A stretch of 38,984 bases of DNA from Pyrolobus sp. GTDB taxonomy: Archaea; Thermoproteota; Thermoprotei_A; Sulfolobales; Pyrodictiaceae. Positions 31,607 through 38,984 of the stretch are shown piece by piece; the stretch's first letter is position 1, and every line of letters begins with the position of its first letter. The notes below the pieces were generated by a model. That model saw only the letters and a program-made list of their open reading frames with translations. It ran no database searches and had not been told where the DNA came from. The DNA is taken from NCBI GenBank assembly GCA_015521195.1, contig WAOO01000050.1, forward strand, positions 1-38,984, written 5' to 3'. The position numbers and the translations under genes are program-made.

Positions 31607-31673
31607 ACGCGGACCCACTCATCACCCCCATATAGGGGCGGGCTCCCTTTCCTACAATTGGCCTCGGCGGGTG

Positions 31674-31714
31674 GACCCCCAACTGGGGCCGCTGCCCCGA
31701 AGGATGAGGGGGTC
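31674..31714. terminator. strong two-part hairpin downstream of the radical SAM gene
   Basis: Outer arms GACCCCC (31674-31680) and GGGGGTC (31708-31714) and inner arms GGGGC (31685-31689) and GCCCC (31694-31698, CGCT loop) nest perfectly. On minus the structure begins 39 nt after the radical SAM stop (31754) and ends before the promoter of the cdvB unit, a good place for a 3'-end or insulating structure. No T-tract follows. Confidence 0.45.
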
Positions 31715-31753
31715 TGCTGTCCTATGGGCCCGGGTGCACACTATTCGATGGTC

Positions 31754-32533
31754 TTAGATCATCCACTCGGGTAGAGGCTCGCCGGGGCGGAAGAACCTCC
31801 TAGGCCATATCCCCGCCTTCGCAAGCCTCTGCTTGACATGCGGGTATAGTATCACGTACTCCGGGTCTATGTTCTCGGCCAGCGCGGGGTGTATCTCGGC
31901 AATCCTCTTTATAAGCATGCGGATATCCTCTTCATCGTCGAAGCTCATGACTATCGCTGGGTAGACTTCGTCTCCCGGCTTCAACCCTTCCTCGACCAGC
32001 ACCCTGAGAGCCTCTAATTGAGCCTCCCAGTAGCGTCTGTCAACCAGCGTTATACGCTCGAAGGTCTCTGGTTTAGCGCCTTTAATCGAGACTCGGACCT
32101 CGAGGCTGCCTTCGGATGCCAGGTCTGCAAGGTCTCTGGCGATTCTGCGGTCGAGGCCTATCAGTATCCCGTTCGTCTCGAGTATGAAGTGTAGCCCGTA
32201 ATCCCTGACTATCAGCTCTGCCACGCGCCTCGTATGCCTATGCCAGCCTATCGTAGGCTCGCCGCCCGTGAGCCTAGCCTGCCTAATCCTCCTCCTCTCG
32301 GCAAGCTCATAGAGCTTCGCTGCGACAGCCTCCGGCGATAATAGCTTGCCGGGCGCGTTCGGGTCCCTGCTTCTAGACCAGCAGAACACGCAGCGCAGGT
32401 TACACCCGACTACGTCGGCGGATGCGACGCCCCCATACCACCGGTCTGTGCGGAAACGGTAGTAGCGCCTCCTGTCTCCCCGGAAGGCGAGCCTCTCGGC
32501 AACCTCCATTAGTTTGAGTGCGTCTAGAGGCAT
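31754..32533 (-). CDS. radical SAM protein, unknown reaction
   Basis: Cytoplasmic 4Fe-4S radical SAM enzyme. The cluster motif GCNLRCVFCW gives C44, C48 and C51 (CxxxCxxC), followed by LTGGEPTIGW and FILETNG for SAM binding and VRVSIKGAKP later in the barrel. The N-terminus (RGDRRRYYRFRTDRWYGG) is typical of an archaeal group annotated as pyruvate-formate-lyase-activating-like, but the substrate is unknown. The frame is open to 32620. ATG 32533 starts at the conserved region (259 residues), and ATG 32587 is the alternative. It lies downstream of the moeA pair on the same strand; no functional link to molybdopterin (such as MoaA) is evident from its sequence. Confidence 0.85.
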   Translation of the reverse strand: MPLDALKLMEVAERLAFRGDRRRYYRFRTDRWYGGVASADVVGCNLRCVFCWSRSRDPNAPGKLLSPEAVAAKLYELAERRRIRQARLTGGEPTIGWHRHTRRVAELIVRDYGLHFILETNGILIGLDRRIARDLADLASEGSLEVRVSIKGAKPETFERITLVDRRYWEAQLEALRVLVEEGLKPGDEVYPAIVMSFDDEEDIRMLIKRIAEIHPALAENIDPEYVILYPHVKQRLAKAGIWPRRFFRPGEPLPEWMI

Positions 32534-32675
32534 GGTGTTCCCGGGCCCCTCTGCGTATGCGGGGTCGGCAACCGGTGCACCATTCATCCCGCTCGGTCTA
32601 TAGACGGGGTTTCTCCTCACACCCCTCTAGGCTAGGCGGGATAGGGGATGATGTAGATTGCACGTCCATGAGCCT

Positions 32676-34388
32676 CTATGGCTGTGAAGAGCCTCCACCG
32701 GGGCTGACCCTAGCCACCACAAGCTCCTCTTCGATTATCTCGGCGGGCTCTATACCCATCCTCTCCGCGTCCTCGAGGAGCATCACCGCCGCATCGACGT
32801 AGCCTCGGCTGTATAGATAGGCGGACATCAGGGAGTTCTTGGCGGGCACAGCGTTACGGTATCCGTGCACCCTCTCCAACAACACATACCTCATGCTCGT
32901 CGAGGGTGGAGGGAGCGCGATTATCCTGGGCTCGCCCCTGACTGCGACAGCGAGCTTCCTCTTGACCGTCTCCACGCTGAACCCTTCTCCCGGCTCGCGG
33001 TACGCGGGGTGCCTCTTTGAGAGTATGTATGTGGCGCCTGGTATCCTCTCGGAGAGCAGCTTAGAGGCCAGCGCCGTCCCGCCCCACACGGGTTTACACG
33101 AGTAGCCCCTGACCTCCTCTCCTATGCACGGCGCCCCACTGCGCCACCCGGCGTTCTCGACGTGAACCTCCACCTCGGTGCCCTCCGGCAGAGCCTCGTG
33201 GACGTCCTCCGGGATGACTACGTAGCCGTCGCTCCTCGAGTACGTTACTATCATGTAGCTCTCGAACTCTATGGGCACCGCGTAGATCACACCCCTGCCC
33301 TCGAGGAGGTAGACCGGCTGGTAGAGTCTACGGCCACGGACGCCCGCGGCTGGTAGGGCCAGCCTCGCCTTCACACTGCCACCGTGGACGGGTGGCTCGC
33401 CCCCCGCCAGGTGCCACAGCAGGGGGCGTGCAACGACACGGTATGAGTTTAGGGCCGAGACGGGGTTCCCGGGCAGGCCTAGGGTAAGCTTGCCGTCCAC
33501 TATGGCGACGGCGGTGGGCTTCCCGGGCTTGAGCTTCAAACCATGCGCTATCAGCTCGCCCTCCTCGTCTAGGACGCGGTAGACTATGTCGTAGGGGCCG
33601 GCAGAGGTACCACCGGTAAACATCATCACGTCGTGGTCGCGGAGGCATCTACGTAGAGTCGAGCGTATGGCTTCCGGGTCGTCCGGGAGTATACCCGCCA
33701 CCGTCGCCGGGAAGCCCTCCATTGCGAGGAGCGACCGGAGTGTATACGTATTGCTCTCGTGTATCTTGCCGGGCGAAAGCCTCTCGCCGGGCGGCACCAG
33801 CTCGGAGCCCGTAGCGGCTATGCAGACCCTGGGCTTCTCGTACACCGTTACGCTCTCGACGCCAGCCGAAGCCAGGGCGCCTATCAGCTGGGGCGTGAGT
33901 ATAGAACCCCTCCTGGCGACAACCTCGCCTTCGACCACGTCCGAGCCCGGCCATGCTACATTCTCCCCGAAGCCTATGCTGCGGTAGACCTCGACGACCC
34001 CCGCCTCCTCCCGCGTATATTCGACCGGGACGACCGCGTCAGCGCCCCTTGGGATAACCGCGCCAGTATCCACTTCGACGGCGACACACCCCTCTATCGG
34101 CGAGGAGGGTACCTCGCCGACTCGCACGCGCTCGACAACCGGGAGTCTCACCGGTCTATCCTCGCTGGCGCCCCGAACACACTCGTGGTTCACCGCGTAG
34201 CCGTCTGCAGTTGCCCTCGGTTCGGGTGGGTACGTATCGCGGGCCTCCACGTCCTCCGCGAGGACGTGGAAGACTGCGTCATAGAGGCTTACGCGGGTCT
34301 TCCGGAGGCCTTTGGGGAGCCTCTCCTTAACCTCCTTGACAACCTCGTCTGGGTCGCGGAGCACGTGGAACAGTTTACGCCCGGGCAT
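32676..34388 (-). CDS. moeA: MoeA-like molybdopterin molybdenumtransferase with C-terminal extension
   Basis: Inserts molybdate or tungstate into molybdopterin-AMP. MoeA domains occupy about 1-410. Motifs are ATADGYAV (substrate-binding segment), DTGAVIPRGADAVVPVE, IAATGSELV, GKIHESNTYTLRSLL, MFTGGTSAGPYDIV (usual form SGGVSVGxYD) and LTLGLPGNPVSALNSY. The last 150 residues (CKPVWGGTALASKLL..., PPPSTSMRYVLLERVHGYRN) are an extra domain. In many archaeal MoeA fusions this is a periplasmic-binding-like domain of about 220 residues, so this one looks reduced. It overlaps the upstream moeA by 14 bp. Two paralogues in tandem suggest separate Mo/W roles (inference). Confidence 0.9.
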   Translation of the reverse strand: MPGRKLFHVLRDPDEVVKEVKERLPKGLRKTRVSLYDAVFHVLAEDVEARDTYPPEPRATADGYAVNHECVRGASEDRPVRLPVVERVRVGEVPSSPIEGCVAVEVDTGAVIPRGADAVVPVEYTREEAGVVEVYRSIGFGENVAWPGSDVVEGEVVARRGSILTPQLIGALASAGVESVTVYEKPRVCIAATGSELVPPGERLSPGKIHESNTYTLRSLLAMEGFPATVAGILPDDPEAIRSTLRRCLRDHDVMMFTGGTSAGPYDIVYRVLDEEGELIAHGLKLKPGKPTAVAIVDGKLTLGLPGNPVSALNSYRVVARPLLWHLAGGEPPVHGGSVKARLALPAAGVRGRRLYQPVYLLEGRGVIYAVPIEFESYMIVTYSRSDGYVVIPEDVHEALPEGTEVEVHVENAGWRSGAPCIGEEVRGYSCKPVWGGTALASKLLSERIPGATYILSKRHPAYREPGEGFSVETVKRKLAVAVRGEPRIIALPPPSTSMRYVLLERVHGYRNAVPAKNSLMSAYLYSRGYVDAAVMLLEDAERMGIEPAEIIEEELVVARVSPGGGSSQP

Positions 34389-35673
34389 CCTCCTCGCCTT
34401 TACACGCCGGTATTGCCGGGTGTAGAAGGTGGACTGGTACTAAACTACCCTCGTCGAACCCGGTCACCTCCGGCTCGGCCAGGAGAACAGCGTTGCCCCT
34501 GACGAGCGTGGATAGTATCCCGCTCCCTGTGACGCGGAGCGGCTCCACGCGGAGAGTGGCCCCCTCGATACACAGCCTCACCCGTATCACGTCGAGCACG
34601 CCTGCAGCCGAGACTATCCTGCGCGACGCCACGCCATGCACTAATGGGTCGGGGGGCCAGGGTATGCCGTAGGCGCGGTAGATGCTCTGCTCTAGCAGCG
34701 TGTAGACCTGCGCCCATGCTGCGACCGGGAACCCGCTGAGAGAGAATAGTATAGCTGTACCAGTCGAGCCTACCGCCGCGGGCCTACCCGGGCGCAGGAG
34801 GAAGCCGTGCATATACCAGCCCCCAGCCTCTTCGACAATCTCGCGTAGAACCTCGGCGGAGTAGTCCCGGTCGCCGACGCTAGAGCCGCCTATAGCCGCT
34901 ACTATCCTCGCCTCCCTCAACCCCCTCTCAAACGCCTCTCTAACCTCCCGAGGGTCGTCCCCCACATGCCCTACATCGATTACCTCGAAGCCTCGATGTT
35001 CGAGGTATGAGCGTAGCAGGGGCTTCGTAGAATCGTAGACGAGCCCTCCGCGGAGCTCACCAGCCCCCGGCTCGATGACCTCATCTCCGACCGTGAACAC
35101 CGCGATACGCGGTAGGCGGTAGACCTTCACCCTGGCGAACCCCAGGGCCGCCAGGACACCAACATGGCTCCATGTGAGCCTCGAGCCTCTCGATATGACC
35201 GCTTCGCCCTTCCTATAGTCCTCGCCGGGCGTCATGACGCCATAGCCGGGTGCATACGGCTTGAATACATACACCCATCCACCCTCCTCCCGGACAGCCT
35301 CCACCGGTACAACCACGTCGGCGCCCTCGGGCAACGGCGCACCCGTATGCACCCTGTAAGCCTCGCCAGGCCTCAGCCTGGGAACCTCCGTCGACGACGG
35401 CGTCAACACGCCCGCGACGCGGAGGATTGCAGGGTTAGCCTGTGAGGCTCCCTCAACATCAACACTCCTAACCGCATAGCCGTCTAGGACGCTCTTTGGA
35501 AGCAGAGGGAGGTCTCTAGGCGCCACATAATCCTCTGCGACGAGCCTGCCCACAGCCCTCCAGGCTGGAAGCTCTTCGACAACCGGGGGCACTATGCGCC
35601 TCGCGTCACGTGCAAGCCTCTCGACGGCATCCGACACCCGGTAGAGGCGCTTGAAAACCCTAGGCACACGCAC
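34375..35673 (-). CDS. moeA: MoeA, molybdopterin molybdenumtransferase
   Basis: Second MoeA paralogue (432 residues), without the C-terminal extension. Motifs are VLDGYAVRSVD, VHTGAPLPEGADVVVPVE, AVFTVGDEV, LVYDSTKPLLRSYLEHRGFEV, IGGSSVGDRDYSAEVL and FSLSGFPVAAWAQVY (usually GLPGNPVA; here Leu-Pro-Gly is replaced by Ser-Gly-Phe). These changes in the substrate loop may indicate a specialised function. Start GTG 35673 lies 16 bp after the transporter stop, with GGCGGG upstream. It is the first of the tandem moeA pair and may share a transcript with the transporter and the GIY-YIG gene upstream. Confidence 0.9.
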   Translation of the reverse strand: MRVPRVFKRLYRVSDAVERLARDARRIVPPVVEELPAWRAVGRLVAEDYVAPRDLPLLPKSVLDGYAVRSVDVEGASQANPAILRVAGVLTPSSTEVPRLRPGEAYRVHTGAPLPEGADVVVPVEAVREEGGWVYVFKPYAPGYGVMTPGEDYRKGEAVISRGSRLTWSHVGVLAALGFARVKVYRLPRIAVFTVGDEVIEPGAGELRGGLVYDSTKPLLRSYLEHRGFEVIDVGHVGDDPREVREAFERGLREARIVAAIGGSSVGDRDYSAEVLREIVEEAGGWYMHGFLLRPGRPAAVGSTGTAILFSLSGFPVAAWAQVYTLLEQSIYRAYGIPWPPDPLVHGVASRRIVSAAGVLDVIRVRLCIEGATLRVEPLRVTGSGILSTLVRGNAVLLAEPEVTGFDEGSLVPVHLLHPAIPACKGEEDARA

Positions 35674-35689
35674 CCGCCGTTATGGGATA

Positions 35690-37333
35690 CTACCAGCCTA
35701 GGATTATGTGGGCGACCGTCCACAGGTACGCCACTAGTAGTGTGATGGCGACCACAATCCCCCCTATCTTCACCCATTCGCCGAACTCTATCCTAATGCC
35801 GCGCTTCTCTATCATCCCGGCAGCCACGATGTTGGCCGTGCTACCGATTATCGTCAGGTTGCCTCCGAAGGTGCCTCCGAACAGCAGGCTCCACGGCAGC
35901 ATGAACGCGCCGGTCAACCCTATCTCCAGGAGAGTCTTTGCTACCGGCGATAACGCGACTATGATTGGCATGTTGTCGACGAAACCGCTTGCTATTGCCG
36001 TTGTAACCATTATGAGGAGGTTCGATGCGAAGCCCGCCGCCAGCCCCTTGCCGCCTCCGAGAGCCTCGAGTATAGAGTAGGCCATGAGGTCTGTGACGCC
36101 GCTGTAGCTTAGCGCCGCCGCCTCGGCGAAGAGGAACATGAAGAAGACGAGGGCCCACCATTCTACACGCTCCTCTATAAGCTTCCTTGCGTTAGCCCCG
36201 CTTCTCCAGAGAACTATACCCGTTATGAAGAGGGGTACGAGCACAAGCATGGCATCGCTCGTGACCACGGGGGCCGATGGGCCTAGAAGGCTGCGTAGCA
36301 TGCTCGTGGCGGCCTCGGCAAGCTCTACGTGAAGGGCTATGCCTATGACCATGAGTATGAAGAGTATGCCGGAGAGGTAGAAGTCGACCTTGTTTTTTAC
36401 CTCCTCCCAGGGGTCCAGCTCAAGCTTCTCGACGCGAGAGAGCTTCTCGAGCTCCCCCCTCGAGGCTAGGTACTTCTCGGAGATGGGGTACATGGCTAGC
36501 AGTGACAGGAAGGCTGCCGGGAAGGCATAGTAGATGAAGTCCATGAATGTCTTGCCGAAATAGAGGCCTATGTAGATGCCTATCGGGTTCCCTATCATTG
36601 TGGCCGCGCTGCCAAGGTTCGTCGCGAACACCGAGAGTATAACCCAGGGCACGGGGTTGAGGCCGACTAGCTGCGACGTCTCGAGTATCAGGAGAGTGAT
36701 GTAGACTATGCTCGACACTTCACCTACAAGCGCCGAGAGCACGAAGGAGAGGAGCATGAGGAGGAAGAGGAAGCGCCTAGGCCTACCGAGCGTCGCTGAC
36801 AACACTTTGACGGTGATGTATCTCAGCAGACCAGCCTCCTTCATGTAACCCACTATGACCATCGTGGCTATGAGGAAGAGGATTAGCGGCAGCTCCATAC
36901 TCTCCACTGCCAGCCTGAACGGCAGCACGCCCAGGAGCACAAGGAAGACTAGCCCCACGAACACAGGGGCGGCTCTACGCTCCCAGAACATTATGGCGCC
37001 GAGGATAGAGACGTAGAAGACTACCGCCGCGATAACCTGCCTCAGCTTCACACTAGGCGATGTCAGGCTAACACTGCTGCAAACCTCCTTCACGTTTAGC
37101 ACTCCCTTCTCCATTATGCTGCGCAGAGCCTCCGGGTTCAACACGTGCTCCACAAGCATCTCTTTGCAGACCTTCTCGTTGAACACCTTGTTTATGACGC
37201 GGAAGCTGTGTTGGCCTGGAGGCGGGTTAAAGGATGCGAGGGCAGCTGCAATGATAATCGACCCTATTATCGAGAGGACTGCGAAGAGGATTGCTTTTCG
37301 CGCCTCTACCCTATACTCGCCCGATGCTTCCAT
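35690..37333 (-). CDS. ArsB/NhaD-superfamily ion transporter
   Basis: Polytopic inner membrane transporter of the ion transporter superfamily (ArsB, NhaD, P-protein, SLC13). About 12 hydrophobic segments are visible, with the two inverted-repeat hairpin motifs NLGSAATMIGNPIGIYIG and GGTFGGNLTIIGSTANIV, plus GFVDNMPIIVALSP typical of NhaD/P-protein members. An outside loop of about 70 residues follows the first helix and has two Cys. It could be a Na+/H+ antiporter or an oxyanion carrier; proximity to moeA suggests molybdate, tungstate or sulfate, but this is speculation. ATG 37333 with GGTGTC upstream gives 547 residues. The 5' end overlaps the upstream GIY-YIG gene by 28 bp. Confidence 0.85.
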   Translation of the reverse strand: MEASGEYRVEARKAILFAVLSIIGSIIIAAALASFNPPPGQHSFRVINKVFNEKVCKEMLVEHVLNPEALRSIMEKGVLNVKEVCSSVSLTSPSVKLRQVIAAVVFYVSILGAIMFWERRAAPVFVGLVFLVLLGVLPFRLAVESMELPLILFLIATMVIVGYMKEAGLLRYITVKVLSATLGRPRRFLFLLMLLSFVLSALVGEVSSIVYITLLILETSQLVGLNPVPWVILSVFATNLGSAATMIGNPIGIYIGLYFGKTFMDFIYYAFPAAFLSLLAMYPISEKYLASRGELEKLSRVEKLELDPWEEVKNKVDFYLSGILFILMVIGIALHVELAEAATSMLRSLLGPSAPVVTSDAMLVLVPLFITGIVLWRSGANARKLIEERVEWWALVFFMFLFAEAAALSYSGVTDLMAYSILEALGGGKGLAAGFASNLLIMVTTAIASGFVDNMPIIVALSPVAKTLLEIGLTGAFMLPWSLLFGGTFGGNLTIIGSTANIVAAGMIEKRGIRIEFGEWVKIGGIVVAITLLVAYLWTVAHIILGW

Positions 37334-37848
37334 CGCAGACACCACGACCCTATTATCGCTCCACCCGCACCACACACTTGGTTTAAACGTGTAACCAGCT
37401 CATCTAGCAGCGCCCCGCTTATACACGAGGGGCTTGCACCGCAATCCTCCAGCCTCGTTAGCATGAAGAGGTGTGTATCATTGACCCTATCGTCTGTCGC
37501 GCCGAAACCCCTCACCGGCCTAAAATCCTCGGATAGGAGTGCCGCGGCCTGCTGCTCACCTCTACAGCCTACAGCATACACTACGCAGAGAGGCTCGACA
37601 TACTCTGAGGCGAGCAACCTGTCTATATGCCAGTGTAGCCTCTTCCTACCCACGAGCCCCAGATGGCGATAGATGCGTGCACGCAACCCTCCAGGCCCCC
37701 AGGCGCTACCCACATAGACGTACACTCCGGGCTCCAGCAGCACAACCCGCCTTCCCCGCCTATCTATGCGGATTGCGTGCCACACGAGGCTACGGAGGAG
37801 CAATAGATAGGTGCCCGGGGCCCGCGGGATAGGCGGTCGGCAGAGCAA
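37306..37848 (-). CDS. GIY-YIG nuclease-like protein (DUF123/COG1833)
   Basis: Small nuclease-like protein of the Uri/DUF123 group; activity unproven. The core is APGTYLLLL ... PGVYVYVGSAWGPGGLRARIYRHL ... KRLHWHIDRLL, where the GTY and YVYVG pair replaces GIY/YIG and RARIYRHL carries the catalytic Arg. It has 180 residues. The C-terminal 50 residues, after the family's usual end (GFGATD...), are extra (MLTRLEDCGASPSC..., Cys-containing) and overlap the transporter start by 28 bp. Start TTG 37848 sits directly after GAGGAG, which is close for an SD. The TTTTAAAA box at 37917-37924 is a plausible promoter, giving a leader of about 45 nt. Confidence 0.82.
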   Translation of the reverse strand: MLCRPPIPRAPGTYLLLLRSLVWHAIRIDRRGRRVVLLEPGVYVYVGSAWGPGGLRARIYRHLGLVGRKRLHWHIDRLLASEYVEPLCVVYAVGCRGEQQAAALLSEDFRPVRGFGATDDRVNDTHLFMLTRLEDCGASPSCISGALLDELVTRLNQVCGAGGAIIGSWCLRWKHRASIG

Positions 37849-38044
37849 CTCCTCGTCACTCCTTCAGCTGAAAACCGGGCTCCCCATCCCGCCTCAATCT
37901 TGTCGAGCAGCATTGGTTTTAAAAGGCAGCTGCTGAGATTGCAGCTTGCTGCACTCGTGTTAACCTTTTATGGTATTATGGCTGTTTCTTTCGGAGCAGA
38001 GATAATATACCGAGTGTACGATTTGTACCCGTTGCGGGGCGGTT
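37849..38044. promoter_or_regulatory. AT-rich divergent promoter region with GCAGC repeats
   Basis: This 196-bp gap separates the GIY-YIG gene (minus) from a winged-helix regulator (plus). It contains a palindromic TTTTAAAA (37917-37924), usable as TATA on minus. An inverted repeat AGCTGC/GCAGCT (37928-37933 and 37941-37946) is embedded in GCAGCTGC and GCAGCTTGCTGC. TAACCTTTTATGG (around 37961-37973) and ATAATATA (38002-38009) are TATA candidates on plus; the latter gives a leader of about 10 nt for the gene at 38045. The repeat is a possible autoregulatory site of the downstream regulator. Confidence 0.45.
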
Positions 38045-38455
38045 ATGCTAGAGGAGAGTGTGCCACGTGTTAAACTACCGAGTGGAAAGGAGGTAACCCC
38101 CCTCGACGCGATGAAGTTCTGCTATAATCTCTCAGAGACCGACCTCGAGGTGTTAATGCTGCTGATGCAAGGCGAGAAGCTTGACGTCGAGAGCATAGCG
38201 TCTAAGCTGGGGCTCAGCAAGGCCACCGTTAACCGCGCGTTAAACAAGCTCGTCGCCCTTGGGTTCGTCGAGAGGGAGAGGTTCAAGAGGAGTAGTGCGG
38301 GGAGACCGCGCTACCTCTATTTCGTCAAAGACCCGCACCGGGTTCTTGACAAGATAGCCAAGGACTTTAACACGTGCGCAGACATGTTCAAGAAGAACAT
38401 AGAGGTGCTCCTGTCGATGCTGTCAAAGGGGGCTAGGGAGGGCTCCGCTCCCTGA
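38045..38455 (+). CDS. winged-helix transcriptional regulator (TrmB/Lrs14-like)
   Basis: Single-domain DNA-binding protein of 136 residues. The HTH lies at about 46-80 (LDVESIASKLGLSKATVNRALNKLVALGFVERE), followed by a wing with SAGRPRYLYFVK and a C-terminal helix (HRVLDKIAKDFNTCADMFKKNIEVLLSML) likely used for dimerisation. Two cysteines (26 and one in the last helix) could sense redox or metal, but this is not supported by a known motif. Family placement among TrmB, Lrs14 or MarR-like groups is uncertain. The ATG at 38045 lacks a clear SD and fits a short leader from ATAATATA. The 3' end overlaps the convergent radical SAM gene by 23 bp. Confidence 0.8.
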   Translation: MLEESVPRVKLPSGKEVTPLDAMKFCYNLSETDLEVLMLLMQGEKLDVESIASKLGLSKATVNRALNKLVALGFVERERFKRSSAGRPRYLYFVKDPHRVLDKIAKDFNTCADMFKKNIEVLLSMLSKGAREGSAP

Positions 38456-38984
38456 TAACGCCTAGGGGTACAGCACAGCAGTAAGGCAACGGCCAGATGC
38501 CAAGCAGCCTCTGTAGCGTGGGGTGCGGGCCAGCTATACGGTCGAAGAGGTGCACCAGTTGATGGTCTAGCCTGCGTAGCCACAGTGGCCTCATACAGCC
38601 TAAGGCTAGTGAACCTACCCTACTCCTCGCCTTTTTAGCGACAACCTCCAATTCCCGCATAGCCTTCTGCACGTCACGCTGCGCCTCTGTATAGTAGAGC
38701 ACTACGAGGACGTCCGGTTTTAGATGCCGGAGTAGGAGCTCTAGGTTCTCAAGCTCCTCCTCTAGCGGTGCACCTGGAAGCCCAAGTAGTATATGGGGTG
38801 CTATTCGTAGCCCAGCGTCTCTGGCCTCTGCAGCATCGAGTATATAGTCTTCCGGCGTTCTCCACGTCAGTCTCATCATTGCAAGCTGGCGTCCTGTCAG
38901 GGGTACCTCGTAGTCAGCATAGTCTATAACCTGTGAGAGTTCCTCGGCCTCAACCCTTGACCCTATGAACCCCGGGTGCATCGA
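38433..38984 (-). CDS. radical SAM protein (COG1856-like), C-terminal part cut by window end
   Basis: The frame is open to the last base of the window, so the CxxxCxxC-bearing N-terminus lies outside. The visible 183 residues carry the C-terminal barrel of the archaeal 'biotin synthase homologue' group: MHPGFIGSRVEAEEL, then YADYEVPLTGRQLAMMRLTWRTPEDYILDAAEARDAGLRIAPHI read as successive strands and helices, HILLGLPGAPLEEE, PDVLVVLYYTE, and SLALGCMRPLW near the end. The reaction is unknown. The terminal segment LGIWPLPYCCAVP has a CC pair. The internal ATG at 38981 is not the start. It converges on the winged-helix gene with a 23-bp overlap. Confidence 0.7.
   Translation of the reverse strand, partial: SMHPGFIGSRVEAEELSQVIDYADYEVPLTGRQLAMMRLTWRTPEDYILDAAEARDAGLRIAPHILLGLPGAPLEEELENLELLLRHLKPDVLVVLYYTEAQRDVQKAMRELEVVAKKARSRVGSLALGCMRPLWLRRLDHQLVHLFDRIAGPHPTLQRLLGIWPLPYCCAVPLGVIRERSPP

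Noticed and set aside
33759-34502. 247-codon plus-strand frame opposite moeA
   Set aside because: It is a shadow frame of the moeA genes in a GC-rich genome with no family resemblance and no SD.
1-38984. CRISPR arrays, insertion sequences, integrases or attachment sites
   Set aside because: No regularly spaced repeats, transposase or integrase frames, or tRNA-linked direct repeats were seen by eye anywhere in the window.

Overview
This window looks like chromosome from a hyperthermophilic crenarchaeon. My best guess is the Desulfurococcales/Pyrodictiaceae group (Pyrodictium, Hyperthermus, Pyrolobus), inferred from gene content and not proven. Archaeal markers are a TATA-binding protein, aIF2 gamma, ribosomal protein L38e, a class I CCA-adding enzyme, a CdvB/ESCRT-III protein, a GPN-loop GTPase, an archaeal-type RNA ligase and a DUF123 nuclease-like protein. 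GTG and TTG starts are common, Shine-Dalgarno (SD) sites are of the GGAGGTGA type, and many short leaders have a TATA box about 26 nt upstream of the inferred transcription start. Genes are very tightly packed.

Left end (1-7046): the 3' end of NAD synthetase, then a minus-strand histidine cluster transcribed hisG-hisA-hisF-thiC-hisD, with the thiamine-pyrimidine gene thiC inside it. The hisF-thiC gap holds a plus-strand candidate C/D box sRNA. hisG diverges from tbp across a 9-bp perfect inverted repeat. A phosphoesterase gene overlaps the 3' end of tbp.

7047-9897: an 854-bp gap without a convincing gene carries a G-quadruplex motif inside a long imperfect stem, three copies of a 12-bp motif and a wide 10-bp inverted repeat. 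Then come divergent L38e and aCPSF2-type beta-CASP nuclease genes, followed by about 300 nt of strong hairpins with a TATA box.

9898-18212: a pilin-like protein and an unknown polytopic coiled-coil membrane protein, aIF2 gamma (with a degenerate zinc knuckle), a phosphoesterase, an Ig-like surface protein, a LOG-family protein, an unknown 158-residue protein, an IMPase-family phosphatase and a phosphoglycolate-phosphatase-type HAD enzyme.

18225-24688: an RNA ligase and a hydroxyacid dehydrogenase on minus. On plus is an aromatic amino acid cluster: unknown ORF, aroB, split transketolase (two genes) and a chorismate mutase/prephenate dehydrogenase fusion. The coupled stops and starts suggest one transcript that would link erythrose-4-phosphate supply to tyrosine synthesis.

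24689-30615: a nucleotidyltransferase with a left-handed beta-helix, an anchored unknown protein, a third phosphoesterase, a membrane-anchored winged-helix protein with a His-rich tail, the GPN GTPase, the CCA-adding enzyme and a methyltransferase. The last two diverge from a shared palindromic SD.

30612-38984: mostly minus strand. In transcription order: a GIY-YIG protein, an ArsB/NhaD-type transporter, two overlapping moeA genes, a radical SAM protein, and a small unknown gene 11 nt upstream of cdvB. The right end has a plus-strand winged-helix regulator and the C-terminal part of a second radical SAM protein cut by the window edge.

No rRNA, convincing tRNA, CRISPR array, insertion sequence or integrase was found. 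The least explained parts are the 7047-7900 region, the candidate sRNAs and structured leaders, and the unknown partner genes beside the pilin, cdvB and aroB.
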